Shown here: positions 23,603-34,910 of the stretch, one piece after another
Layout: the number at the start of each line of letters is the position of its first letter
Numbering within the stretch: position 1 is the stretch's first letter
Assembly (NCBI GenBank): GCA_015832175.1
Contig: WJXW01000009.1
Coordinates: 744,001 to 808,000 of the forward strand
From: Paraphaeosphaeria minitans
Taxonomy: Eukaryota; Ascomycota; Dothideomycetes; Pleosporales; Didymosphaeriaceae
Length of the DNA: 64,000 bases
Reading direction: 5' to 3'
Translations under genes and position numbers: made by a program
Notes under the pieces: model-generated
Seen by the model: the letters and a program-made list of their open reading frames with translations, nothing else
Databases searched by the model: none
Told to the model about the DNA's origin: nothing

Positions 23603-25311
23603 TGACCTCCGGTCAAGCGACAGGCGCGTTCGGCTCGAGTACCAGGCACGATGTTTTGACCTTTATAAGGCCATCATGCACTCTCGATACAATGCTCTCA
23701 TCATTTCAATGAGATGACTTCCTGTCTCTCATCATGGCCTCGGATCCCGCACGAACCTTAAAACCCCCCTATATCGCCCGCCTCCCAACCGATTTCCTCC
23801 CGCGCTCTAGGCGAGATCCTCGCCACTAGCGCACCTCCCCCAGCCACCTCCGGTCTGGAAATGTGTTTCTAAAAAGCTTTGCTCTTGTATACGGCCGATA
23901 CTCGACCCGATTTCGGCATTTGCGCGCTCGGCGCTTTTCTTTTCCCTCATGTTCAATCTAACTCGGACTGCTTCGACAGCTCGGTTCTGTGCGATGAGCG
24001 CTTGTAACACTGCTTCCCTATCGTCCCCGGACTTCGGAGTCATGCTGAGACAAGACTTCGTGTAGTGGCTCTCGCTTTTTTTTTCCGACCCAGAGAGCCT
24101 TTTATGGAGTCGTCTCTGCACATCACTGCATAGCGTGGAGTTTTTCCCGGCATTATGGAAATATGCTTATTTGTGGCTTCCGGCGTGGAGCTTTGCCTGG
24201 CGTTATCTCAGGTCCACTACGAGACCCCTCCATACTTCATCGAGGGTTCTCCACAGTACAGCTGGTCAAATTGGTTATTTGTGTTTTTGTTGAGTTACAG
24301 TTTGCGGGTTGTGGCTGGTAGAAGGTCCGACTGCAAGGATCGCGGGCAAGGGCAAGGGCAAGGGGGGGGGGTTTGTTTGCATATCAGACAGCTTTTTTGG
24401 AGATGTAGGTTATGAATCAGAGTGGATTTGAGTGGTCGCTACTCTCGACGGTCCATCCAAGTGTAAATCCGCGCTACGCAAGTGGTGTAAAAGTGCGGTT
24501 CGTCTCCTCGGAATGCTTGATGCGCCCGACCATCGACAATGGACTTTTTACGAAGAAATCGTCGTGGCTTCCCCAAGATCCAACATACTGCGAAGCCAGC
24601 CCGTTTCATATGCTTGCGCGGCGATCCAAGGCCTGTGCATTTTTTTAACCCCCCCCCCTTCCCCCCAGGTGCACTTACCCCTGGATGCACGCAAGACCGC
24701 AGTGCTCGACTGATCCCTCGTCACGCGTCCGGTCAAATACCTACACCACCAGATTCGACAACCACAATTGACCGGTCCAGGCAGACACACGACGAGAAAC
24801 GCTTCGTTGACCGGACCCACAGCCACGACCCTGGACGGGCAGCGTCAAAAGGACGTAGCCTGACACATAGGTGCCATGCACGTTGTCCCAAACAAGCAAG
24901 GAGCGCCATGCCCGCATGCGGCCGAACGGCGGCGGGCGCCTGGTGCTGATGCATGCTGATGGTGCAGACCTCATGTGTGTGCGACGGCGCAGAGGATGTG
25001 ATACGACGAGCGGGGTGATGCAGAGTGGGGGGGGAGGGGCAGAGTCACGGTTACGGTGGGAGGACTGGAGGAGGGCGGACTACGCGGAACGCGCGGAGAC
25101 ACGGTGTTTTTTTTGGGGGGGGGGGGGTGTGATGGGGTTTGATTCTGGCGGAGTGGCCACGAAGCTGCCTCGTGCGACACGTCCTCGTGAACTAAGCTAG
25201 GAGACGTGATAAGTGCTATCTTACGTGGAGCTATGCCGCTGCTTCTATGGGATAGAAAGATCTTGCCTGAGGCTGGGCAAGAGAAAGGGAGACGAGCAGA
25301 CGATACGCTGG
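23603..25311. other. Gene-free stretch with G/C homopolymers
   Basis: 1.7 kb between convergent genes with no coding signal. It holds a G-quadruplex motif at 24344-24371, C10-TT-C6 at 24649-24666, G8 at 25027-25034 and T8-G13 at 25107-25127. No other part of the window has homopolymers of this length. Confidence 0.6.
24344..24371 (+). repeat. G-quadruplex motif, (GGGCAA)x3 then ten G
   Basis: Three GGGCAA units followed by a run of ten G on the + strand fit the canonical four-G-tract pattern with three-base loops. Folding is inferred, not shown. Confidence 0.7.
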
Positions 25312-27141
25312 TTACGGCTTGCAGCGACCGAAGTAGCGCGGGTATAGGCAAGTATCGCGGACGGTGTGCTGCTTGCAGAGCCATGCAAGGAAGCGCTCGA
25401 GACCGAGACCGTAGCCGCCGTGGGGAGAGCTGCCGTACCTGTAATCATGTTAGCGACTGTCGGATTTGATGGACAAGAGAGTAGTGACTTACTTTCGCTG
25501 ATCTGTGTACCAGTAGTAGCTGGTAGGATCGATGCCCTCCCTCTTGAATGCAGCCATCAACTCCTCGTGCCGGTCAATTCTCATACTACCACCCACAATC
25601 TCACCGACGCCGGGCATCAAGCAGTCAACGCTCTCCGTCACACGCGGGTCTTCCTTGTCCTTGAGCATGTAGAAAGCCTTGATCGCGGTAGGGAAATGCG
25701 TGAGGAATATTGGCCGGTTGATGATGTCTGTCATTTTGCGTTCAGCAGCTTCAGCAATGTCGTCTCCGAACTTGTGGGGCTCGCCATCCTCGTTCTCAAT
25801 GTTGTGCTCAACGAGCCAATCGATCGCTTCAGAGTACTTCATGCGCTTGAAGGGTCGTTCTGGCATTTGGAACTCGGGGTTGAGATCCTTGACGTACTGC
25901 TTGATCGTAGGGTCCTCAAGGGCGACTTCTAGGACACGGCACATGAGGGTCTCCAGATGGTCGAGCAGGTCGTCGAAGTGGACAAAGTCAAGCTCAGCCT
26001 CGACGTGGGTGTACTCTGCCAGATGCCGTCGTGTCAAGGACTTTTCAGCACGGAAGGACTTCTCGATACAGTAGACGTCGCCCATTGACGGTAAACAGGT
26101 CTCGAGGTAAAGTTGTGACGATTGTGTCAGGAAAGCTTCTTCGTTGTAATACGGGAGTCCGAACAGAGTGGCGCCACCTTCGACCATGGTCTGCACGAGT
26201 GCCGGAGGGCTCACTTTGCGGCTGAAGCGTCATTAGTGTCTGTGTTTATGTTTGAGGGGACGCAAGACGTACAATCGGAGCTCCTTGTACGCAACGTGGA
26301 AAGCCCATTCGACAGCATCTCGGACAATCAAGACCTTTGACGCCGTCTCGCCACGAAGAGTAAGATGCCTAAGGTCGAGCAATGTTGCGTGCTCGGTGTC
26401 CTTGGAGACACGGTTGGTGATGGCGTCGTCACCACCAGCTGCCTGCCAACCAGGGTGGATCTTGTAGTAGTCCGCATGCAATTCCCGACCGTTTGGCGCA
26501 TGGGCTCCTTCTGGGACATCCCTGAGCTCGCCAAGGATTTCCATGCTCGTCTCGCGGGTCAGTGTGAGGGCGTCGTACGTCTTTGCAAGCTGGCCCTGGA
26601 GAATGACCTGCATGAAGCCATAACCATCCCTCAGCGTGATGAACATGTTTTCCTTCTGCCTTCGCTCGCGGTGCACCCTGCCAAATATGCGTACCCTCGT
26701 TCCCTTCTTCTCCTTGCCATCGCCCAGCGTGACCTTCTGCGGGTCTGTCTCGTCGAGCTTGATCCTAAGGGGTGCAGGCAGGCTCTTGTTCTCCTCGAGC
26801 GTGATTTTCTTTGCCTCGTCAAGGACCTTGGTGCGATCTGCCAGGAGCTTTGCCTGCTGTGCCTCCAGCTCCCCTGCCTTCTCTGCCTTCTTCTTTTGCG
26901 CCTTTGCGAAGTTGACAGCCTTTTTCATGGCGGCTTTGGCCGTCGGCTTCCATTCTAGACGCGCTGAAGCGTCTGAGCCTTCGGGCACCTCGCCGGTGAC
27001 GCTCTTGCGCGTGAGGAACTTGTGGGACTCGCCGTGAGTGAGAACGGCAAAACCGAGCGACTTGAAGGGCGTGCTCTCGGCGCCGGCCGTGTCCATGTCC
27101 TGGCCGACATCCTCGTCGATGTAGTATGTGGATTCCGCCAT
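25312..27141 (-). CDS. DED81: Asparaginyl-tRNA synthetase, cytosolic
   Basis: Three exons (26273-27141, 25493-26221, 25312-25438) encode 574 aa. The N-terminal ~110 residues are the eukaryotic extension, rich in Lys/Ala coiled coil ([20 protein letters not shown]). The OB-fold anticodon domain starts near [20 protein letters not shown]. The class II catalytic core shows motif 2 as [21 protein letters not shown] (19-21 residues, here noted by its ends FRAE and HVEAE) and motif 3 as [31 protein letters not shown] matches AsnRS rather than AspRS. Reaction: charges tRNA-Asn with asparagine using ATP. Introns are 51 and 54 nt; the first shows ACTAATGAC before the acceptor. The last exon is 41 codons and carries motif 3, so correct splicing is needed for activity. 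Confidence 0.96.
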
Positions 27142-27764
27142 GGCGACTGCAATTGACGCGGGCGGTTGCTAAATAGAAGTGTAGTCGCTGTTGTGTGTCC
27201 CTCGAAATTGTAGGTAGAAGGTAGCGCGGGGCGGTCCAATTACCTACCGTACCTATGCCCCGCGACGAGTGACTCAGCGGGCCATTTGACACTCTGACTG
27301 TTTGCGATAAGCTTCGAAACGCTCACTATCTAGGACTCTTGCTCTTGACTACACATGTCGTCAAGATCAGATTATTGCAGGATTGCATTTATGCTTCATG
27401 ATCGTCTGGTCGCCTGTCGGCTGCACACATGGCCAGACATCCAATCCTAGGTAGCTGTGGCGTTATCTGTGGCGCATAGAGACCTTATTATTCATCCCTT
27501 CTCCGAATCCTATACAGAGCAACATGGGATCATGGGCACGCTTGTCGAGATGTGCGAGATATGTGTGGAGGATCTGTAGCAGCTACAAAGCAGTACGGCG
27601 CCTTTCGCTGTTTACAAATTGCATCATTGCTAGGTTCAATTCCGCGCTTACAAACGACTGCCACATGCTTCTCTTTACGCACCGTATATATACTTAAACA
27701 CCAACTGATAGGAAGTTGCATCAGTCTTCAGTGTCACTTTTTTCACTCTTCCTTCCTGGGCACC
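27142..27764. promoter_or_regulatory. Divergent promoter region, AsnRS / DOPA dioxygenase gene
   Basis: 623 bp between start codons. A TATATATA stretch at 27685-27692 lies 73 bases before the dioxygenase ATG and is a good TATA-box candidate for that gene. Confidence 0.5.
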
Positions 27765-28509
27765 ATGTCAGAACCTTGGAATTACACTTATACTTCGCCT
27801 TTGGAGGGATATGAAGGCCTCGAGCCGCTGCCAAAGTGAGCATCACGTCTAAGAAGACCATGGATACATCGTTGCGGCAAGATGGGGTCGGATACATGAT
27901 TGAAACTGACCAACAATCAGTGAAAAGGCGGGAGACGGCAAGTCCTATGTCAACCCGCCGGCAGAGAAGAAAAGCGAAGCCTACACCAGGTTCACAGCAC
28001 CCATCACGAATGACATACGCGGAGGCTTTGAGTGCGTTCAGGATCAGCTCTCATCGGCTTGTTTGCTAAGTACCGTATAGCATCCATATATACTTTCTGC
28101 AGACAAATGCCGCAGAATCCAAGTTCGCAAACGAGCTGTGGGAGCGGATACGACGCGAATGTGAGCATAGTCATGTTGATGTCTTGAAAAGCATGGATCT
28201 GATACCTTCTTAGTTCCCGAATTGCGCATCTACCGGGTATGGGATAAACCAATTGGTCCGCATCCTCTGGCTATGTTCGAGGTCAACTTATTCACGCCTG
28301 GTACGCTGTTTCATGCATGCCCTGGGACGACGTACTGACTGTGAACATAACAATTTGGTGCTTTCGTTCCATGGCTAGTGATCAACAGAGGTCCACTCTC
28401 GGCACTTATCCACCCTAATACCGGTGATGATTTACGAGATCACACACAGAGAGCAACCTGGATGGGCCAGCCTCTGCCGTTGTATGTAGGGGGAATGAAG
28501 AAGCAATAG
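27765..28509 (+). CDS. DOPA 4,5-dioxygenase family protein, last splice acceptor altered
   Basis: Exons 27765-27835, 27921-28031, 28081-28160, 28214-28300 and, as best fit, 28379-28509 give 159 aa. Family signatures: SYVNPPAEKKSEAYTRFTAP near the N-terminus, DIHIYF (H63), IGPHPLAMFEVNLFTP (H104), then INRGPLSALIHPNTG (H128). These histidines are the likely metal ligands. Members cleave the ring of L-DOPA or related catechols; in most moulds the true substrate is unknown. After the donor at 28301 the expected acceptor is missing: the bases that should encode QFGAFVPWL (28351-28377) are still present, but no AG precedes them. The first AG is at 28377-28378. Using it keeps the frame but drops ten residues. 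The gene may therefore make a shortened or inactive protein. Confidence 0.8.
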
Positions 28510-28785
28510 GGTTGGAAGATTTGAAATGTTTTGTGTGTTCTTAGTGAATCTCGGGCTTTAGGCTTTGCTATTATGCTCTCGCGTGGTGGCCCATTCTGGT
28601 ATATCATCTGCCGTTGTCTTAGTCCCGCACGAATACACGGCTTCTGTGCTTTCTAGCCCTGCTTCTGGGACTCAGAAGGGTTGCATCTGGCCATGTTGCT
28701 TAACAGGCGAAGACCACCTCTTCCCCGCTTAGACTCAGTCGTCTTCTTCACACTGAACGGTGATGCGCATGCTCCCGGGACCATT

Positions 28786-29276
28786 TCATCCCTTCGTTTC
28801 CGCCGCGCCCTTCTTCTTCTTCTTTTTGTCCTTCTTCCCGCGCCTATCCCTCTTCTTCAGTCCACTCATGCCAGCTTTGCAGGCCTCTGCATATTGTACG
28901 AAAAACGCGTCCAGCTTCTCCGGCTGCACTACCGTTGATATACTAATCTTGTCAACATCTTTCCTGTCCGTTCCCTTTGACTTTCCGTCCAGCTTCGAAG
29001 ATCTATTGTTGTGTGCTCGGACCAGAATGGGGAGAGGGTTCTCGGGGTGTGTATCCCAGAGCGGGTCATCGGCGACTTTCGTAGGCGTTTTGGGTTGGCT
29101 TTCGGTGTCGAAGATTAATCTTTTCTGTGAGAGGTAGACGCTACCGTGCCCTGTGTTGCGATTATACTCGAACAGGTTGTTCAGCTGAGCGAAGAACTGT
29201 ATGCGCAGTCAGCGGGGCGCTTGTCCAGAGGGCGCAGCGTGCGTACCTCGTCGTTGGTCAAATGCTCCCTGCCCAT
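28786..29276 (-). CDS. SRP14: Signal recognition particle subunit SRP14
   Basis: Two exons (29247-29276 and 28786-29196) encode 146 aa. The first exon is just ten codons (MGREHLTNDE) and a 49-nt intron follows. The second starts FFAQLNNLFEYNRNTGHGSV, the SRP14 alpha-beta fold, and contains RAHNNRS and the VQPEKLDAFFVQYAEACKAG segment typical of fungal SRP14. The C-terminus is Lys-rich (KKDKKKKKKGAAE), fitting RNA binding. Family role: part of the SRP Alu domain that slows translation while the ribosome is brought to the ER. It is divergent from SGD1 with only 222 bp between starts. Confidence 0.95.
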
Positions 29277-29498
29277 GGTGAGGTAGAATCGCGGTGCACA
29301 ACCGGTGTGACGGGCGAACAGGTGATGTCTTTCTCTGGATCGGCGTGCGTCCGATGGTGCCCGAGTGTGCACGTGTGCGCGGATGTCTGGGGTTGGCCGT
29401 GGTGAATTGGAGGTCCGTGTGTGCGGAGCGGGGGCGTACGTAGCCGCAGTTCGTAACTCGGAACTTTTTTTTTACTTCTCCAACGGTCAAACAACACG
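29277..29498. promoter_or_regulatory. Shared promoter of SRP14 and SGD1
   Basis: A 222-bp head-to-head gap between two genes of the translation/ribosome machinery. A T9 tract lies about 26 bases before the SGD1 ATG. No clear TATA box. Confidence 0.5.
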
Positions 29499-32165
29499 AT
29501 GCGCCAGCGAGAACACACTGGCCCTCAGCTTCCCAAGGAACTGCGCGACCAGTTCGGCGGAGGTAATAGACCCAGAGGCTCTTTCTGCCATCATTTTGTT
29601 AGGCGTGCATGCTGACTCTGTGCAGGTGCTCCCACCCGAAAGCGCAGCCATGTTTACAGCGGCCCGGTGAATCGAAAGGACCGCAGGAAAGCAGAACGGG
29701 ATGCAAAAAAGTCACATAAGCAACAGAAGCCAAATCGTTCTAGTTCACACAACGCGCTTGCGCGGGCTCGTGTGCAACGCGAGGCCGAGCCACAGGATGA
29801 AGAGGAGCAGGAGGAGGAGGATGTCCCCGACTGGAGCGACGAGGTCGAGCCAGCACAACCTCCGGCGCGAACTGCCCAAGTGCCCGCCAAGGGCATCTTG
29901 AAGAAGGCCCAGGCCGCTCCCACCATCGTTACTGAAGCGTCACCACCACCTTCTGCCAAGGTACCTCGGATCGTAAAGGACAGGCTTGCACAAGATGACG
30001 CAGAGATCGCCGCTTTGGAGAAAAAGCTGGGAATGAAAAGGCGAAAAAAGAAATCAGAGGGCCATGATGATGGTCTGGACGACATCTTTGGCGATCTGGG
30101 AGACTTTGACAGCGACGAGGACGACCTCAGACCCAATCCGACGAAACGAAAACGACATCAGGACGAGGAGTGGTTGGCGAACAAGCGGCGGAAGGCACTC
30201 GGTGGATCAGCGGAAGCGGCGCAAGACGAAGATTCGGATCTTGACGGTCTGGACTCAGATGCAGTAGATTCTGAAGAAGGATCAGCTGATGAGGAAGGCG
30301 AGGAAGAACTGAAAAATGACGACGATTCAGAAGAAGATGCAGCGTATGGAAACGGGTCAGATTTTGGTGACTTCGATTCAAAAGGAGATGAAGAAGATGA
30401 AGAAGGTGAAGAAGATGAAGAAGACGCGCCGCCACCGCCCCGCGTCCGCGAGAACCCATACGTTGCGCCTGTACCAGCGGGTACTGCTCCTGCGAAATAT
30501 ATACCTCCAGCTCTACGAGCACCACCTTCTTCCGATGCCGAAGCGCTTGCTCGACTGCGCAGGCAAACTCAAGGTCTCTTCAACAGACTCTCTGACGCCA
30601 ACATGATGTCTATCGTGAAGGACATCGAAAAGCTCTACCAGAACAACCCTCGTGGCTATGTCACCACTACCCTCATAGATCTTTTGATCGGCATGCTGGC
30701 GGACCCCACAATGTTGATCGATACATTCCTCATTCTGCATGCCGGCTTCATAGCAGCAATATACAAAATCGTCGGTCCAGATTTTGGTGCGCAGATGCTG
30801 GAGCGTATAGTACTTGAGTTTGACAGAAACTATCAACCTAACAAGGACGGATCTGGAAAGCACACTACCAACCTCACGTCCGTATTGGCTGAGCTGTATT
30901 GTTTACAGGTGGTGGGGTGCAAGCTAATCTTCGACTACATCAAGCTCTTCCTCGACGAGCTTTCCGACATCAATACAGAGCTGCTGCTTCGGATAGTCCG
31001 GGTGTCAGGCTCACAGCTCCGGCAAGACGATCCTTCCTCACTCAAAGACATTGTCATACTACTCCAGAAGTCGGTCGCTAGAGTGGGCGAGAAGAATTTA
31101 CCAGTGCGGACCAAGTTCATGATAGAAACCATCAACGACCTCAAAAACAACCGCATGAAAACGGGTGTAGCAGCATCGGCCATTGTGCGTGAACATACGA
31201 TCAGCATGAAAAAGCAACTTGGAACGCTGAACACGAGAAATCTAAAAGGCGGTGAACCTCTGCGAATAGGCCTGGCCGACATCAGGGATACCGACAAGAA
31301 GGGCAAGTGGTGGCTCGTGGGTGCAAGCTGGCGGAGCAATATGGCCGGCGAAACGCAAGACAAGAAGAACGAGGACGAAGACGAGGAGCATGTTGAGGTT
31401 CCGGACACCGGAGACGATGGCGAAGTTGATCTCCTGCAGCTTGCTAAAGAGCAGCGTATGAATACGGACATCCGTCGAGCCATCTTCGTTACAGTCATGT
31501 CGTCCAGCGACTACCAGGACGCGCACATTCGCCTACTGAAGCTCAGGCTGAAGAAAGCAGAAGAAGTGGAGATACCTCGGGTTATCCTGCATTGCGCAGG
31601 CTGCGAAGATTTGTATAATCCCTACTACACCGCTCTGGCGCGAAAGTTCTGCACCGACCACAAATCGAGGAAGACGTTTCAGTTCGCGCTCTGGGATATA
31701 TTCAGGAAACTAGGTGAGAAAAAGCACGACGACGATGCATCAGACGATGAAGACGACTTGGAGAGTGACATGTCCTTACGCCGCATCGTCACACTCGGCA
31801 AGTTGTACGGCACGCTGATAGCCAACGGCGACCTATCTATCGTCGGTCTGAAAACGCTCAATTTTCCGTACTTGAAGCCGAAGACGAAAACGATGGTTGA
31901 GGTTATGCTTGTGACAATCATAATGGAATCGCAGAAGGGCCACAAGGGTAAGCGCAGCGAGAAGGCGCTACTGAACGTATTCATCAACGTAGACGCGGTT
32001 CCAGAAATGATCACCGGTTTGCAATATGTCGTGAAGAAGGTTGTCAGCAAGACGGAGATCACGGCGAATAACAAGGAGAAAGAGACGGTGAAGTGGGCTT
32101 GCAAAGTCATCATGGGTCTGTTGGAGCGCTTGATGGCGTCGACCACGGTGGATGAGGATCAATAG
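29499..32165 (+). CDS. SGD1: Sgd1/NOM1 nucleolar MIF4G-MA3 protein
   Basis: Two exons (29499-29562 and 29626-32165) encode 867 aa. The frame begins MRQREHTGPQLPKELRDQFG. The N-terminal ~320 residues are very charged, with long Asp/Glu runs and Lys/Arg patches. The MIF4G domain starts near RRQTQGLFNRLSDANMMSIV (about residue 330), and the MA3 domain near RMNTDIRRAIFVTVMSSSDY (about residue 630). This order defines NOM1/Sgd1. Family role: nucleolar factor needed for 18S rRNA production, acting with DEAD-box helicase Fal1/eIF4A3. The 63-nt intron splits a Gly codon in phase 1. The antisense frames over the acidic part are shadows. Confidence 0.95.
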
Positions 32166-32758
32166 ACGGCGCGGAAGTTCTTGTAATACGACTGGTCTTA
32201 TACAGTGCCATGGAAGAACTCAACCCAGTGTGTCAGGACATGTTGAAGAAGCCATTGTGAAGAGGATGCTGACCTGAGCTACCTAGGTATTGTGTACAGC
32301 GGACTAGTGCACTCTGATTGGGGAAAGCGCACTCTCTAGTAGATGGCGGGCCAATCATTAAACGTATCGAGTGGAGACCATAGTCTACACAGCGTGACTG
32401 CTTTGTTCAGCCAGAAGCATCATGATTGCATCCGTAGAGCCTCTAGCTATGATCGCTCTCACTGCTGCATGAAGCGGGATATATGCCCTGTATCCGTACA
32501 GGTACATACAGTTGCACGCATCGCATATGGCCTAGCGTTTGCCCAGGTGGGCTAGTGCTGAAACGAGCTGCACGCGCGCATCCTCCGACAAGCGTCATCG
32601 CCCGCCCCAACCACCTCTCAAGGCATCAGCCGCGCTTGTGCCTCCTTCAAGCTCCCAAACATCATCCTCCTCCATCACAACACAGCTTCGTCGACGAGCT
32701 TCTATTTGTTCGTAGTCGTCATTGTATCTTCTGAGGCGTCTGCCCACCCGTCATTGTC
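32166..32758. other. Intergenic, PEP4 promoter and leader
   Basis: 593 bp. The last ~160 bp are rich in C and CA (CATCATCCTCC-like), as usual for leaders here. I see no TATA box or repeat. Confidence 0.45.
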
Positions 32759-34104
<1,346 letters not shown>

Positions 34105-34910
34105 GGTGTTTGATTCTTGGGATAAATTGCAAGGACACGTTGGAATACAGGCAGCATAGATGGAAGGACCGGACCCAGTTGTAAATGGTAGCCGCAGGCT
34201 GGGGTTGTGGTATCATAATGAGCGCTATTGATCTCCTTCGTCGATGGTATTGCTACCTTCATGTACAGATGTCCAGCATGAAATCCGACTTGAGCAAAGA
34301 AACTTGCAGAGCATAGTGAAATGTGGAACGTGAGGTACGAAATATACATGGCCTTCCAGTTCCTTCGCCTCTGTGAACCGCTAAGCACTCTGATGTGTGG
34401 GGTACCGTAGGGTAGCGTTCAACCATCTTATCGATAACCTAGGCTGACGTATTTGGCGTATGCTCTGGCGTGGCCGGCGGAAGTTGGCTCGAACAACGGA
34501 CTGAGCCAAACGACTAATTTCGTGAATGGCGTGTTGACGTATTAAACCGAGGAATGACTGTTGGCGGCCTCTGTGGGCGTGTGAGACGGCTGGGATGCGT
34601 TGTTGGTGCCTTGTGACTGCGTGTTGGAGCCCTGGAGCTTATCGTATCACGCTCGCCGCTAGATCGTCAGGTGGGTGTGAAGTTGGTCCAGCGCGTCTGC
34701 TGTTCCACCCGCGTCGTCAACATGTAACAACACCCCAAGCAGTTTCTGCTGTACTGCTTGATTGTAGCCCAACTTGGTGCTCTCCAGGCGTCACTGCGCA
34801 GCCACCCTTTGAGCGCGACACCCTAACCTCCCTTCCTATCATCCTCCGCCTCCGTCACAACCGCCGCCTGTCCATCCGCCGAACCGCGAGCACACAGACC
34901 ATTACGCACC
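34105..34910. other. Intergenic, ATG26 promoter and leader
   Basis: 806 bp; the final ~100 bp are pyrimidine-rich (CCTCCCTTCCTATCATCCTC type). No other feature seen. Confidence 0.45.

Noticed and set aside
24539..24949. A 136-codon + frame in the homopolymer region
   Set aside because: Composition is not protein-like, it crosses the C10-TT-C6 tract, and minus frames of like size overlap it.
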